NCBI GenBank assembly: GCA_027486615.1
Contig: JAIXOW010000116.1
Span: forward strand, 1 to 56,604
Origin: Oxalobacteraceae bacterium
GTDB lineage: Bacteria > Pseudomonadota > Gammaproteobacteria > Burkholderiales > Burkholderiaceae_D
Direction: 5' to 3'
DNA: 56,604 bases
The position numbers and the translations under genes are program-made. Numbering within the stretch: position 1 is the stretch's first letter; the number at the start of each line of letters is the position of its first letter. The notes under the pieces are model-generated. The model was not told the origin of the DNA, searched no databases, and was given only the letters and a program-made list of their open reading frames with translations. Below are positions 11,341-22,625 of this stretch, piece by piece.

Positions 11341-11374
11341 AAAAAAAAACCGCATCCTCGTGAGATGCGGTTTT
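11341..11374 (-). terminator. Rho-independent terminator downstream of aceA
   Basis: Perfect 11-bp stem AAAACCGCATC/GATGCGGTTTT with a 7-nt loop and U-tract on the minus strand. Confidence 0.9.
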
Positions 11375-11433
11375 CTGTGCTACGGGATAGTAGTCTCCTC
11401 CATCCCTCTTCTTGCCTTGCTTACCTTGCTTGC

Positions 11434-12729
11434 TTAGGCGACTTTCTTGTCGAAGAATTGTTCATCTTCGGTTGAGCCATGCAATGCGGTGGTAGATGAC
11501 TGACCTTGCTGAATCGCTTGGGTCACTGCATCAAAATAACCGGTACCAACTTCACGTTGATGTTTAACTGCGGTAAAGCCTTTTTCTGCTGCAGCGAATT
11601 CTGCTTCTTGCAATTCAACGAAAGCAGACATCTGATTACGTGCATAACCATGTGCCAGATTAAACATGGAGTAGTTCAATGCATGGAAACCAGCCAAGGT
11701 GATGAATTGGAATTTATAACCCATAGCGCCCAATTCTTTTTGAAATTTAGCGATGGTGGCATCGTCCAGATTCTTTTTCCAGTTGAATGAAGGTGAGCAG
11801 TTATAGGACAACATTTTGCCTGGGAATTTAGCGTGAATCGCTTCTGCAAATTTCTTAGCAAATGCGAGATCTGGTTTGCCAGTTTCACACCATACTAAAT
11901 CAGCATAAGGAGCGTAAGCTAAACCACGTGAGATCGCTTGTTCAATACCTGGCTTGGTACGGAAGAAGCCTTCTGGAGTACGTTCGCCAGTCAAGAATGG
12001 TTTGTCGTTTTCATCCACATCTGAGGTCAGCAAATCAGCTGCTTCTGCATCAGTACGTGCAACTAATATGGTTGGGGTGCCGGATACGTCAGCAGCTAAA
12101 CGTGCTGCATTCAACTTCTCAACTGCTTCACGGCTAGGTACTAAAACCTTACCACCCATGTGACCGCATTTTTTTACTGAAGCTAATTGATCTTCAAAGT
12201 GCACACCTGCTGCGCCTGCTTCAATCATGGACTTCATGAGTTCAAATGCGTTCAATACACCACCAAAACCTGCTTCAGCATCGGCGACGATAGGAGCGAA
12301 GAAGTCAATGTCGTTTTTACCTTCAGACCATTGAATTTGATCAGCACGTTGGAAAGTATTGTTGATACGCTTTACAACCATCGGTACTGAATTTGCTGGG
12401 TACAAAGATTGGTCAGGATACATTTCACCGGCTAAGTTTGCGTCACCTGCAACTTGCCAGCCAGAGAGATAAATCGCTTTCAGACCTGCTTTAACTTGTT
12501 GCATAGCCTGGTTACCAGTCAACGCGCCCAGTGCGTTAACGAATGGCTCGGTATGCAGCAGATTCCAGAGTTTTTCTGAGCCACGCTTAGCCAATGTGTG
12601 ATCGATTTGCACCGAACCACGCAGACGTACGACTTCTTCTGCGCTGAAATTGCGCTTCACACTTTTCCAACGTGGGTTCTCAGCCCAGTCCTTCGTTAGG
12701 GCCTGAATTTGTTGTTCGCGAGTTGACAT
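11434..12729 (-). CDS. aceA: Isocitrate lyase
   Basis: [46 protein letters not shown]. Confidence 0.96.
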   Translation of the reverse strand: MSTREQQIQALTKDWAENPRWKSVKRNFSAEEVVRLRGSVQIDHTLAKRGSEKLWNLLHTEPFVNALGALTGNQAMQQVKAGLKAIYLSGWQVAGDANLAGEMYPDQSLYPANSVPMVVKRINNTFQRADQIQWSEGKNDIDFFAPIVADAEAGFGGVLNAFELMKSMIEAGAAGVHFEDQLASVKKCGHMGGKVLVPSREAVEKLNAARLAADVSGTPTILVARTDAEAADLLTSDVDENDKPFLTGERTPEGFFRTKPGIEQAISRGLAYAPYADLVWCETGKPDLAFAKKFAEAIHAKFPGKMLSYNCSPSFNWKKNLDDATIAKFQKELGAMGYKFQFITLAGFHALNYSMFNLAHGYARNQMSAFVELQEAEFAAAEKGFTAVKHQREVGTGYFDAVTQAIQQGQSSTTALHGSTEDEQFFDKKVA

Positions 12730-12814
12730 AGTGATCTCTCCTAGGGGTTAAACGATGTGTTCAAACGATAAAACCAATGGAGAAATGTTAGACCTTTTTT
12801 TGCGAGGCAACAAG

Positions 12815-12847
12815 GTCTTATATAAGACATATAAGATAAATTATCTT
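12815..12847. promoter_or_regulatory. Tandem dyads upstream of aceA (candidate operator)
   Basis: Perfect 14-nt palindrome GTCTTATATAAGAC followed within a few nt by AAGATA-AAT-TATCTT. Confidence 0.45.
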
Positions 12848-12930
12848 GTTTTAAAACAATGTGTTATAAGTTGTATTTCGCGATACGAAATAGAATTTCT
12901 TCAAATGAAAATTTTAGTGCTGCTTTGCAG

Positions 12931-13431
12931 TTATGAAATAGGCAATTCTTGCTGTGAAACCAAGACCCCATCTGCATCAGCGTAAATCCAATCTCCGGGA
13001 CGAATTGACACGCCAGAAATACTCACTTTTATATCTACATCACCCATGCCTTTGCGGATACTGCGTTGAGGATGCGCTGCTAAAGCGCGAACGCCAATGT
13101 CACACGCATTGATTTCACTTGTGTCACGAACGCAGCCATTAACAATGATGCCAGCCCATCCATTTTTTTCTGCTAGCACAGCGAGATTTCCACCTACTAG
13201 TGCGCAACGCAAACTGCCACCGCCATCAATAACCAGTACACGACCATTACCAGATGTTTCTAATGCCTTACGCACTAACACGTTATCTTCGAAAACTTTG
13301 AGCGTTGCAGCCTTCCCTGCAAAGACAACACGTTTGCCGTAGTGATGAAATAAAGGCGGAAGGACAGCAAGACTGCCTTCGTGTAATTTATCTTCATGCG
13401 CATCACATAAATCACATGTGCTGAATTTCAT
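12931..13431 (-). CDS. rraA: RraA family protein
   Basis: [44 protein letters not shown]. Confidence 0.88.
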   Translation of the reverse strand: MKFSTCDLCDAHEDKLHEGSLAVLPPLFHHYGKRVVFAGKAATLKVFEDNVLVRKALETSGNGRVLVIDGGGSLRCALVGGNLAVLAEKNGWAGIIVNGCVRDTSEINACDIGVRALAAHPQRSIRKGMGDVDIKVSISGVSIRPGDWIYADADGVLVSQQELPIS

Positions 13432-13486
13432 ACTGCCTCCTTCACTTAATTATGTGCAATTATTTTACCGAAAACTTAAGCTCATA

Positions 13487-13522
13487 AAAAAACTGCCTGC
13501 AATTAAATATGCAGGCAGTTTT
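13487..13522 (-). terminator. Rho-independent terminator downstream of clpB
   Basis: Stem AAAACTGCCTGC/GCAGGCAGTTTT with a U-tract on the minus strand. Confidence 0.88.
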
Positions 13523-13548
13523 AATTTCTTACATTCTTACGAAGAGGT

Positions 13549-16131
13549 TCAAATAAATTTCTTAAAGCTTAACTCCGATCCATTCACATCAATTGCAATT
13601 ACATCCTTGGGACCATAATCTCCTTGCAAAATCGCTTTCGATAATGGATTTTCAATTTGCTGCTGTATCGCACGCTTCAATGGTCGTGCTCCATACACAG
13701 GATCAAACCCAGCATCTGCGATTTTCTTCAATGCGGCATCGGTAATCATGAGACCTATATCCATCTTACCTAATCGATCTTCTAATACTTGCAGTTGAAT
13801 ACGAGCGATCGCACCTATGTCTTTATCATCCAATGAATGGAAAACAACTAACTCATCAATACGGTTAATAAACTCTGGTCGGAAATGACTACGTACTTCA
13901 GCGAGTACCGATAATTTCACTAATCCAGGATCACTATCTTCCATGGATTGAATTTTATGTGAACCTAAATTCGATGTCATAACGATGACGGTATTTTTAA
14001 AATCTACTGTACGACCCTGACCATCAGTCATACGACCATCATCTAACACCTGTAGCAGAACATTGAATACATCTGGATGCGCTTTTTCTATTTCATCCAG
14101 CAATATCACGCTGTAAGGTTTACGACGTACAGCTTCAGTTAAATAGCCACCCTCTTCATAGCCCACATAACCAGGAGGCGCACCTAACAAACGTGCAACA
14201 GAATGCTTTTCCATGAACTCACTCATATCTAAGCGTATGAGCATATCTTCAGAATCAAACAAAAATGAAGCAAGTGCTTTGGTTAGTTCCGTCTTACCCA
14301 CACCTGTGGGGCCTAAAAACATGAATGAGCCATACGGACGATTAGGATCAGACAATCCTGCTCTAGATCGTCGAATAGCATCGGATACCGCTTTGATCGC
14401 TTCATGTTGACCAACCACACGTTTATGTAGTTCATCTTCCATATGCAACAGTTTTTCGCGTTCGCCTTGCATCATCTTAGATACAGGAATACCTGTCGCA
14501 CGTGACACCACTTCTGCAATTTCTTCCGCACCAACTTGAGTGCGTAATAAGCGAGGTTTACCACCTGCCGCTTCACCTTTATCAGCCTGCTTTAACTGCG
14601 CTTCTAGTTCAGGCATGCGGCCGTACTGTAGCTCAGACATTTTTTGCCAGTCACCTTTACGACGTGCGTCTTCCATCTGTAAGCGTATTTTTTCGATTTC
14701 TTCTTTGATGTGCTGACTGCCCTGTACTGCAGCTTTTTCAGACTTCCACACCTCTTCTAGATCACCATATTCACGTTCAAGTCGGGTAATTTCTTCTTCA
14801 ATCAAGCCCATGCGCTTTTGTGAAGCCTCATCTTTTTCTTTACGAATCGCTTCGCGTTCAATTTTTAATTGAATTAAACGACGATCGAGTTTATCCATGA
14901 CCTCTGGCTTAGAATCGATTTCAATTTTTATCTTGGAAGCAGCCTCATCAATTAAATCAATCGCTTTATCGGGCAAGAAACGATCCGTTATGTAGCGATG
15001 CGAAAGCTCTGCTGCTGCAACAATGGCAGGATCAGTAATGTCTACCCCATGATGCACTTCGTATTTCTCTTGCAATCCGCGAAGGATGGCAATCGTCGCT
15101 TCTACACTAGGTTCATCAACAATAATTTTTTGAAAGCGACGTTCTAGCGCTGCATCTTTTTCTATGTATTTTCGATATTCATCGAGCGTGGTCGCACCTA
15201 CGCAATGTAATTCACCACGCGCTAATGCGGGCTTTAACATATTACCTGCATCCATAGCACCATCAGCTTTACCTGCACCTACCATGGTATGCATTTCATC
15301 GATGAAGACGATATTTTGTCCTGCATCTTGCGATAACTCTTTAAGCACTGCTTTTAAACGTTCTTCAAACTCACCGCGATATTTCGCACCTGCGACTAAG
15401 GCAGCCATATCTAAAGACAAGACACGTTTATTTTTTAATGAATCAGGTACTTCGCCATTGACGATACGTTGTGCTAGTCCTTCTACAATCGCTGTCTTAC
15501 CCACACCAGGCTCACCAATTAAAACAGGATTATTTTTTGTGCGACGCTGTAATACTTGAATTGCACGACGGATTTCATCATCACGACCAATCACAGGATC
15601 AAGCTTGCCTAGACGAGCACGTTCAGTTAAATCGATGGTGTATTTTTTTAATGATTCACGTTGACCTTCTGCTTCTTGTGAATCAACATGCGCACCACCT
15701 CGCACTGCTTGTATTGCGGCTTCAATGGCTTTACGCGTTAGTCCATTTTCACGCGCTAATTTACCTGCTTCAGATTTATCATCTGCTAAGGCTAATAAAA
15801 TCATTTCACTAGCAATAAATTGATCACCGCGTTTTTGCGCTTCTTTATCAGCCAGATTTAAAACAGCAACCAGTTCACGACCAACCTGCACTTCACCACC
15901 ATTGCCACTCACTTTAGGCAATCTTTCCATTGCACTTTTCATTGCAGTGGTAAGACCATTTACATTCACACCTGCACGCTGCAACAGAGAGCGAGAACCG
16001 CCATCATCTTGATTTAACAAAGCTGTGAGTAAATGTATTGGTTCTATGTATTGATTATCGTGACCAACAGCATGGCTTTGCGCATCTGCCAAGGCTTCTT
16101 GTAGTTTGGTGGTGAGTTTGTCGAGACGCAT
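13549..16131 (-). CDS. clpB: ATP-dependent chaperone ClpB
   Basis: [33 protein letters not shown], two AAA modules and a coiled-coil middle domain. Confidence 0.97.
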   Translation of the reverse strand: MRLDKLTTKLQEALADAQSHAVGHDNQYIEPIHLLTALLNQDDGGSRSLLQRAGVNVNGLTTAMKSAMERLPKVSGNGGEVQVGRELVAVLNLADKEAQKRGDQFIASEMILLALADDKSEAGKLARENGLTRKAIEAAIQAVRGGAHVDSQEAEGQRESLKKYTIDLTERARLGKLDPVIGRDDEIRRAIQVLQRRTKNNPVLIGEPGVGKTAIVEGLAQRIVNGEVPDSLKNKRVLSLDMAALVAGAKYRGEFEERLKAVLKELSQDAGQNIVFIDEMHTMVGAGKADGAMDAGNMLKPALARGELHCVGATTLDEYRKYIEKDAALERRFQKIIVDEPSVEATIAILRGLQEKYEVHHGVDITDPAIVAAAELSHRYITDRFLPDKAIDLIDEAASKIKIEIDSKPEVMDKLDRRLIQLKIEREAIRKEKDEASQKRMGLIEEEITRLEREYGDLEEVWKSEKAAVQGSQHIKEEIEKIRLQMEDARRKGDWQKMSELQYGRMPELEAQLKQADKGEAAGGKPRLLRTQVGAEEIAEVVSRATGIPVSKMMQGEREKLLHMEDELHKRVVGQHEAIKAVSDAIRRSRAGLSDPNRPYGSFMFLGPTGVGKTELTKALASFLFDSEDMLIRLDMSEFMEKHSVARLLGAPPGYVGYEEGGYLTEAVRRKPYSVILLDEIEKAHPDVFNVLLQVLDDGRMTDGQGRTVDFKNTVIVMTSNLGSHKIQSMEDSDPGLVKLSVLAEVRSHFRPEFINRIDELVVFHSLDDKDIGAIARIQLQVLEDRLGKMDIGLMITDAALKKIADAGFDPVYGARPLKRAIQQQIENPLSKAILQGDYGPKDVIAIDVNGSELSFKKFI

Positions 16132-16225
16132 GATGGAGTGCTCCGTAAAATTCAGTCTATATCCATTATTGGGGCAACTAGACGAATTTCAAGCTATCAC
16201 TAGCATTAGAAAACTGGCAAGACTT

Positions 16226-16609
16226 TTAACCTGTAACCATGCGCCAAGTCGCTAAGCCTGCGATACAAAATGCAATAGAACCTAGTAAATGTAGACCTGT
16301 ATGCGTGATAGCCCACACATACTCACTACGTTGTAGCAGCAGCATTGCCTCTGCAGAGAAGGTAGAAAAAGTAGTCAGTCCACCGAGAAAACCAGTAACG
16401 ACTAGCAAACGTAATTCAGGTGTGAGGTTAGGAAAGTCTTGAAAAAATCCCACTGCCATACCGATTAGATAGCCACCACCTAAGTTAGCAACTAAGGTTC
16501 CTAGAGGGAGATTGATGAAATAATTATTTAAACCAACAGAAAGTCCCCAACGCAGCCATGCACCTAGCGTAGCACCCACACCAACTGCTAGAAAACTTAG
16601 TGGGCCCAT
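16226..16609 (-). CDS. crcB: Fluoride ion transporter CrcB
   Basis: GVGATLGAWLRW, LPLGTLVANLGGGYLIG, GFLGGLTTFSTFSAE. Confidence 0.93.
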   Translation of the reverse strand: MGPLSFLAVGVGATLGAWLRWGLSVGLNNYFINLPLGTLVANLGGGYLIGMAVGFFQDFPNLTPELRLLVVTGFLGGLTTFSTFSAEAMLLLQRSEYVWAITHTGLHLLGSIAFCIAGLATWRMVTG

Positions 16610-17049
16610 TTCTTCATTGCCTCATCATCGGTGACACGCGCATCAACCCAACGACTACCTTGTGGTGTTTGTTCTTTTTTCCAAAATGGTGCTTGTGTTT
16701 TTAGGTAATCAATAATGAATTCACAGGCAGCGAATGCTTCGCCTCTGTGTGCTGAAGTGACCGCGACTAATACAATTTGATCTAATGGTTTGAGAGGACC
16801 AACGCGATGAATCACGAGTGCATCAAACAAGTCCCATCGACTACGTGCTTCTGCAATGATGTCTTCTAATGCTTTTTCTGTCATGCCAGGATAGTGTTCT
16901 AACTCCATCTCAGCAATTTGTTCACCTTCATTTAAATCACGTACTACGCCAACAAAATTAACGATAGCACCGACCTTAGGCGTGTTGGCACGCAATTGTG
17001 CAATCTCAGTCGTTAAATCAAAATCTTCTGTCTGAACTTTTACAGCCAT
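16597..17049 (-). CDS. moaE: Molybdopterin synthase catalytic subunit MoaE
   Basis: GAIVNFVGVVRD, HRVGPLKPLDQIVLVAVTSAHRGEAFAACEF. Confidence 0.94.
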   Translation of the reverse strand: MAVKVQTEDFDLTTEIAQLRANTPKVGAIVNFVGVVRDLNEGEQIAEMELEHYPGMTEKALEDIIAEARSRWDLFDALVIHRVGPLKPLDQIVLVAVTSAHRGEAFAACEFIIDYLKTQAPFWKKEQTPQGSRWVDARVTDDEAMKKWAH

Positions 17050-17066
17050 TGAATTCTCCGTATGAA

Positions 17067-17342
17067 TCAACCGCCTGTAACTGGCGGGAAAAAAGCAAGC
17101 TCACATCCTTCGGATAACAGTGTGCTCTCTTCTGCCATAGTCTGATTACATGCCATACGCACGGCACGTCCTTGCGCTAATGCTTCAGCCCATACACCAC
17201 CGCGCTGCTGCAGTAATTCTCTCACTTGACCAACTGTCTTGATATCAGAAGTCAGAATCAAATTTTCTTGAGATGTGCCAACTGATTCACGTAAGCTAGC
17301 GAAAAATTTTAATTGTATTTGCATCTTAATAAAGCAATTCAT
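17067..17342 (-). CDS. moaD: Molybdopterin synthase sulfur carrier subunit MoaD
   Basis: Ubiquitin-like fold with C-terminal ELAFFPPVTGG. Confidence 0.93.
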   Translation of the reverse strand: MNCFIKMQIQLKFFASLRESVGTSQENLILTSDIKTVGQVRELLQQRGGVWAEALAQGRAVRMACNQTMAEESTLLSEGCELAFFPPVTGG

Positions 17343-18558
17343 TAAAAGGAATAAAGCGCACTACATCACCTGGCTGAATGACCTGATTTGGTGGATTATC
17401 AACCAAACCATCACCCCATACGGTTGATGTCAACACACCTGAACTCTGATTACTAAACAAATCAAGTCCATGAGCATCATTAATACGCACACGTAAAAAT
17501 TCATTGCGCCTATCCGCTTTTGACCATGAAAAATCGGCACGCATGGAATAGGATTTAGGCGTAATAGTTTGTGCACCTTGTAGAGCATGAATAAAAGGAC
17601 GCACAAATAGTAAAAAAGTCACAAAGCTAGATACGGGATTACCTGGTAATCCCACAAAAAAAGTAGAATGCTGTGACTCGCGATGCACTTCACCAAATGC
17701 AAGTGGTTTACCCGGTTTCATCGCGATCTGCCACATATTGAGACTTCCCTCAGCTTCAACCGCTGGCTTGATATGATCTTCTTCACCGACTGATACACCA
17801 CCTGAAGTAATAATTAAATCATTACCTTGAGCGGCGTTACGCAATGCAGACCGAGTCGCATCTAAGGTATCAGGCACATTGCCTAAATCAGTAACATCAC
17901 AACCTAATTGCTGTAGTAAGCCACGCAACATGAAACGATTTGAGTTATAAATCGCTCCCGGCTTTAATGGCTCACCTGGCATAGTGAGTTCATCACCAGT
18001 AAAGAATACGGCTACTTTCAACCGTCTAAAGACAGGCAATTGCGCTAAGCCTACTGATGCGGCTAAGCCTTGTTCTTGCGCACGCAGTCGGGTACCTGCT
18101 TGTAAAATCACACTCCCTGTTTGTATATCTTCACCTGCACGACGTATCCATTCTCCAGATTTGGGAGCATGTTCTATCGTGACTTGCTCGCCCGTTGCAT
18201 CCGCTTTGCATTGCTCCTGAATGACAACAGCATCCGCACCTTCAGGAATAAAAGCACCAGTAAAAATTCTGGCGGCAGTTCCAGCCTCTAAAGACTGTCC
18301 AATATGACCAGCTGGAATACGTTGAGAAACTCTTAACACAGCATTTCCAGATACACAGTCAGCTGCTCTCACAACATAGCCATCCATTTGCGTGTTATCC
18401 ATAGGTGGGACATTGATCTGAGATATTTGATCTTCTGCGAGCACTCGTCCGTTTGCATCTAAGGTTGATACCAACTCACGTTCTTTTACACTACGAGCTG
18501 ACTGTAAAAGAAAATCCAGCGCTTCTTGCACGCTTAACATGGGCTTTTTCATATTCAT
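17326..18558 (-). CDS. moeA: Molybdopterin molybdenumtransferase MoeA
   Basis: NTQMDGYVVRAAD, ITSGGVSVGEEDHIK, KPGKPLAFG, GLPGNPVSSF. Confidence 0.95.
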   Translation of the reverse strand: MNMKKPMLSVQEALDFLLQSARSVKERELVSTLDANGRVLAEDQISQINVPPMDNTQMDGYVVRAADCVSGNAVLRVSQRIPAGHIGQSLEAGTAARIFTGAFIPEGADAVVIQEQCKADATGEQVTIEHAPKSGEWIRRAGEDIQTGSVILQAGTRLRAQEQGLAASVGLAQLPVFRRLKVAVFFTGDELTMPGEPLKPGAIYNSNRFMLRGLLQQLGCDVTDLGNVPDTLDATRSALRNAAQGNDLIITSGGVSVGEEDHIKPAVEAEGSLNMWQIAMKPGKPLAFGEVHRESQHSTFFVGLPGNPVSSFVTFLLFVRPFIHALQGAQTITPKSYSMRADFSWSKADRRNEFLRVRINDAHGLDLFSNQSSGVLTSTVWGDGLVDNPPNQVIQPGDVVRFIPFNELLY

Positions 18559-18618
18559 ATTATTCTCAGCACATGGCGTAATAAATTAAGACTTGAATTG
18601 ATTGCATGAACACATTCA

Positions 18619-20094
18619 TTAGTCAACATGACTTGCAATGTATTGCTTGATCGCTGACACATCCACATCCATCACATCGAAGCGCTGCGGTAGATCTTCA
18701 ATGTTATGCATTCCTACCGGACGATCTGCATCTTTATCTAACGCCTCACGTATGGTCTCATTGAATTTAGCTGGCAATGCAGTCTCAAGCACAATCATAG
18801 GAACATCAGGCTGCATATTTTCGCGTGCTACTTTAATACCATCGGCGGTATGGGGATCAATCATGATTCCATAATGTTCTTGCGCGTAGCGGATAGTATT
18901 AAGGCGATCTTGATGCGTCGATCTACCTGCTAAAAATCCATATTGATTTACATACTTAAATTCATCGCCATCACTTCCTGCTTTACCAGATAAATCAAAG
19001 CCACCCTGCGATTCCACTTTAGCGAATAAAGCTTTAACTCGTGCAGCATCACGCCCTATCAAATCAAAAATAAAGCGCTCGAAATTTGAAGCTTTACTAA
19101 TATCCATACTAGGACTACTCGTGTGATAAGTCTCAGCAGACTTACGCACACGATAGATGCCGGTACTGAAAAATTCATTCAATACATCATTCTCATTCGT
19201 AGCAACTATGAGTTTGTCTATGGGTAAGCCCATCATGCGTGCGATATGACCAGCACAGATATTGCCAAAATTACCGGATGGGACAGTAAAGGAAACCTTC
19301 TCACTATTGTGCTTGGTAACGCTAAGATAACCACGGAAGTAATACACCACTTGCGCCACAACACGCGCCCAATTAATTGAATTTACTGTGCCAATTTTGT
19401 ATTGTGATTTGAATCCTAAATCATTCGATACGGCTTTCACCATATCCTGACAATCGTCGAATACACCCTTGACCGCAATATTGAAAATATTTGGATCTTG
19501 CAGACTAAACATTTGCGCAGTTTGAAATGCACTCATTTTCAAATGAGGCGATAGCATAAAAACGCGTATCCCTTTTTTTCCCCGCATAGCATATTCAGCA
19601 GCACTACCAGTATCACCGGAAGTCGCGCCGAAGATATTCAATTCAGACCCATCACGCTCAAGTGCATATTCAAATAAATTACCGAGCAACTGCATTGCCA
19701 TATCTTTAAAGGCAAGCGTTGGACCATTCGACAAAGCTTGCAGCAGTAAGGTGCTGCCATTCTGACTCTGGAGTTTGCGTAAGGGGGTAATCTCTTTGGC
19801 TGATTCGCTCTGTCTCGTGTTGCAATAAACCGCTTCTGTATAGGTTTTATCAGTCAACAGACGTAAATCGTTTTCAGGTATGTCCGTTGCAAATTTTTTC
19901 AAAATTTCAAACGCGAGATTTGCATACGAAAGATTACGCCATGTATCAAGCTCGGAGGCACTCACCTGTGGATACTGGGCAGGTAAATACAGACCACCAT
20001 CCGGAGCCAGACCGCCAAGCAAAATTTCAGAGAAATGAGGCGTTGCCGCAAAGCCGCGCGTAGATAAATAGTGCATATAAGAAATATCCGACAA
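18619..20094 (-). CDS. thrC: Threonine synthase
   Basis: YLSTRGFAATPHFSEILLGGLAPDGGLYLP, FKDMAMQLLGN, GATSGDTGSAAEYA. Confidence 0.95.
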   Translation of the reverse strand: MSDISYMHYLSTRGFAATPHFSEILLGGLAPDGGLYLPAQYPQVSASELDTWRNLSYANLAFEILKKFATDIPENDLRLLTDKTYTEAVYCNTRQSESAKEITPLRKLQSQNGSTLLLQALSNGPTLAFKDMAMQLLGNLFEYALERDGSELNIFGATSGDTGSAAEYAMRGKKGIRVFMLSPHLKMSAFQTAQMFSLQDPNIFNIAVKGVFDDCQDMVKAVSNDLGFKSQYKIGTVNSINWARVVAQVVYYFRGYLSVTKHNSEKVSFTVPSGNFGNICAGHIARMMGLPIDKLIVATNENDVLNEFFSTGIYRVRKSAETYHTSSPSMDISKASNFERFIFDLIGRDAARVKALFAKVESQGGFDLSGKAGSDGDEFKYVNQYGFLAGRSTHQDRLNTIRYAQEHYGIMIDPHTADGIKVARENMQPDVPMIVLETALPAKFNETIREALDKDADRPVGMHNIEDLPQRFDVMDVDVSAIKQYIASHVD

Positions 20095-20537
20095 AGAACA
20101 AATGCAATTATAAGGCCAGCAGGCTAAACAAAGACTGAGCTAAATAAGGACTTTCTAGCTAGTCATACCGATTTCGAATGTTTAAAGCCTATTTCGGAAT
20201 GCCTATGTCTTTACATAAAGACAACCATTAATCTCCGCTTGTCAATCCCATGAATTAGGTAGTTTTCGAGATTTTTTGGGGCTAAAAATGACTTTTTTTC
20301 GAAAATCACACTTAAAAAAGTCAAATAGTTCTCCAAAAAAAGAAGAGCGTCACTTTAGATTAACTAGCTGCAATTTTCTTAACCATCTAAAGAGATTCAC
20401 CACTTCAGATCAAGGTAAGAGCGCATCGCTCAAAACCAAACTACTCAAAAATGCGGTTGAAAAAACTCAAACCCGAATACCTACTTACTCATAAAGTATT
20501 TGGATTTGTCACCTAATCTACTGCAGACGGGGGCAAT

Positions 20538-21257
20538 ATGGTCGAACAGCAAGCAGAAATCCTTGAAGAACTAGGATTAATTGATTCTGAAGAATTTAAT
20601 TCTGATGGATTCATCTTAGATAGTGAATTAGAGACCGCACTAGAAGAACCTACGGAGCCAGTCAAAGAAAAACCCCCAGCAAAAGTTTATACACCTCCGA
20701 AAACGACTTACGAAAATATCCCACCGGCAGAACGAAATCAAGAAGAACTATTCCGTGAGCTCATTTCATCTCATCAAAAGCGACTATATCGCTTTGTAAT
20801 CAAGTATATAGATCACCCCGATGATGCAGCTGACATAACCCAGCAAGCCTTTGTGGAAGCCGCACGAACCATTGCTAATTTTAGAGGCGACTCAAAACTC
20901 TCTACTTGGTTGTTCGGTATTGCAATGAACATGGTTAGGAATTACCTCAGCCGAGCTCCACACAGGGTTTACCGATTTGAAACTGATGAATCCTTGACTG
21001 CCCTACCCTGTAATACCTTAGATCCAAGTGACTCACTTATACAAAAAGAATTACTCATCATGGCTGAAAAAGCATTCTCTGATCTACCAATTGAAATGAG
21101 TGAAGTATTAGCGCTAGTTGCGATTGATGAGATCTCGTATCAAGATGCGGCAGACCAGTTGCATATACCTCTAGGAACAGTACGTAGCCGAGTATCAAGA
21201 GCCCGTGCCGTTATGCGAGATCATTTTAGCCAAGCAGGTGTGGTACTACATTTTTAA
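20538..21257 (+). CDS. ECF-type RNA polymerase sigma factor with an acidic N-terminal extension of about 70 aa
   Basis: Region 2 (FRELISSHQKRLYRFVIKYIDHPDDAADITQQAFVEAARTIANFRGDSKLSTWLFGIAMNMVRNYL) and region 4 (EISYQDAADQLHIPLGTVRSRVSRARAVMRDHF). Confidence 0.88.
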   Translation: MVEQQAEILEELGLIDSEEFNSDGFILDSELETALEEPTEPVKEKPPAKVYTPPKTTYENIPPAERNQEELFRELISSHQKRLYRFVIKYIDHPDDAADITQQAFVEAARTIANFRGDSKLSTWLFGIAMNMVRNYLSRAPHRVYRFETDESLTALPCNTLDPSDSLIQKELLIMAEKAFSDLPIEMSEVLALVAIDEISYQDAADQLHIPLGTVRSRVSRARAVMRDHFSQAGVVLHF

Positions 21258-21263
21258 TCATAT

Positions 21264-22598
21264 TTATACTGATTTAAGTACGATTAAAGGCAAAGTTTCT
21301 TCTTTATTTTTTTGTTGTAACCTAGCTGTAGCATCAACTGGATTATTTTTATTGGTTGCATTATCAATAAATGCTTTATTAGAGGGTGAAAGAGGATTAA
21401 TAACTAGAGGAGACATCATTGCAATGACATCTTCTAAAATTGCAGGATTATTATCAAAACTTAAAGGCTTACTTTCTTTTTGCAATAAATTATTTTTTTC
21501 TAATTGAGCCAAATAACTTCTAGAATTATTAAGACTATCAATTAATTTATTCTGAATATCTTTGGAGTAAGATTCAGATTGTAAATACCCATCAAGAAAA
21601 TCTATCTGACAACTTAATTCACTTAATTCAGTTTGAGTAAAAATTTTAGATTCAGTAAGTTCTTGATCTGTAAGTTCTTTATTAAGCCCTTGTTCAATAT
21701 CTTGAATACGAAGCAAAATTTCAGCTGAACTCTTCTTAGATTTAATATCGTCAAAAATATCCTCCAAGTTTTTGGTCAAAGAATTCAGCGATGGAGATTT
21801 TAAAGATGTAGATTCATCCGGAACTATAGTTTTATCTTCAGCAGCCAATTCAACTAACTTCACATAAGCGACCGAATCTTTAATTAAATTAGTTTTTTCT
21901 ATCGCGACTCGCTCTACATTTAACAAATCAAGAGTTGTCGAAGAATTCACTCTAACTTTAGATATTTCCTGATCCAGTTCAGACGACTTAATAACAGGCA
22001 ATGGATCTTGAGGTTCAAGTTTATTGTCGAAATTATGAGAATTAACTTCAAAAGAAATATTTTTATTGTTCGTTAAATTTTTAATATTTACTAAATTTTC
22101 ATTGTTTGATAAATTTTTATTCTGATCAAACAAATCCTGCCATTCCAATTCCAACGAAGATAATTTGTTTTCTATTGATCTATCAGATTGAGAAGATTTA
22201 ACTAAATTATGAGTATTATCGGTGTGAGCGTTAACAAGATTTTTTTCGAAATCAGAAAGACTATGTAATGCAATTTTTTTATCTCCATCTAGCTTAATAT
22301 CAGCCGTATTAAAAGTTAATTGGCGCTCCTCTAGGAAATTATTTTGGAAAGTTTTATCTAAATTAGTCTCAAGATTTAATAAAGAATCTTTTAGCGTATG
22401 TAAGATAGGCGCATGATCGTTTGATATATTATTTTTTAGTTGGTTAAATCTAAGCATGGAATTTTCACTCAAAATGACTTTCATTTTCCTTCTTTTTTCA
22501 TCGTTGACTTTAAGCTGTAACTGACGCTCACGGTCAGCTTTATTATCAGCTTCAATAATTGCACTGTAATTAATACGTGTGCTTGTAAAGGGAATCAT
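21264..22598 (-). CDS. Hypothetical protein, Asn/Ser/Leu-rich; candidate T3SS-secreted protein
   Basis: Intact 444-aa ORF at the end of the sctC-side gene run; low-complexity polar composition; no recognised domain. Confidence 0.5.
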   Translation of the reverse strand: MIPFTSTRINYSAIIEADNKADRERQLQLKVNDEKRRKMKVILSENSMLRFNQLKNNISNDHAPILHTLKDSLLNLETNLDKTFQNNFLEERQLTFNTADIKLDGDKKIALHSLSDFEKNLVNAHTDNTHNLVKSSQSDRSIENKLSSLELEWQDLFDQNKNLSNNENLVNIKNLTNNKNISFEVNSHNFDNKLEPQDPLPVIKSSELDQEISKVRVNSSTTLDLLNVERVAIEKTNLIKDSVAYVKLVELAAEDKTIVPDESTSLKSPSLNSLTKNLEDIFDDIKSKKSSAEILLRIQDIEQGLNKELTDQELTESKIFTQTELSELSCQIDFLDGYLQSESYSKDIQNKLIDSLNNSRSYLAQLEKNNLLQKESKPLSFDNNPAILEDVIAMMSPLVINPLSPSNKAFIDNATNKNNPVDATARLQQKNKEETLPLIVLKSV

Positions 22599-22625
22599 GA
22601 TGATTTTCTATCCGTAAAAATAAAC

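Noticed and set aside
15164-15812. Plus-strand ORFs (131 and 113 aa) inside clpB
   Set aside because: Antisense shadows of a conserved clpB reading frame
20276-20494. 72-aa basic ORF upstream of the sigma gene
   Set aside because: No family signal and no clear RBS; it lies in what is probably the promoter region of thrC and the sigma gene
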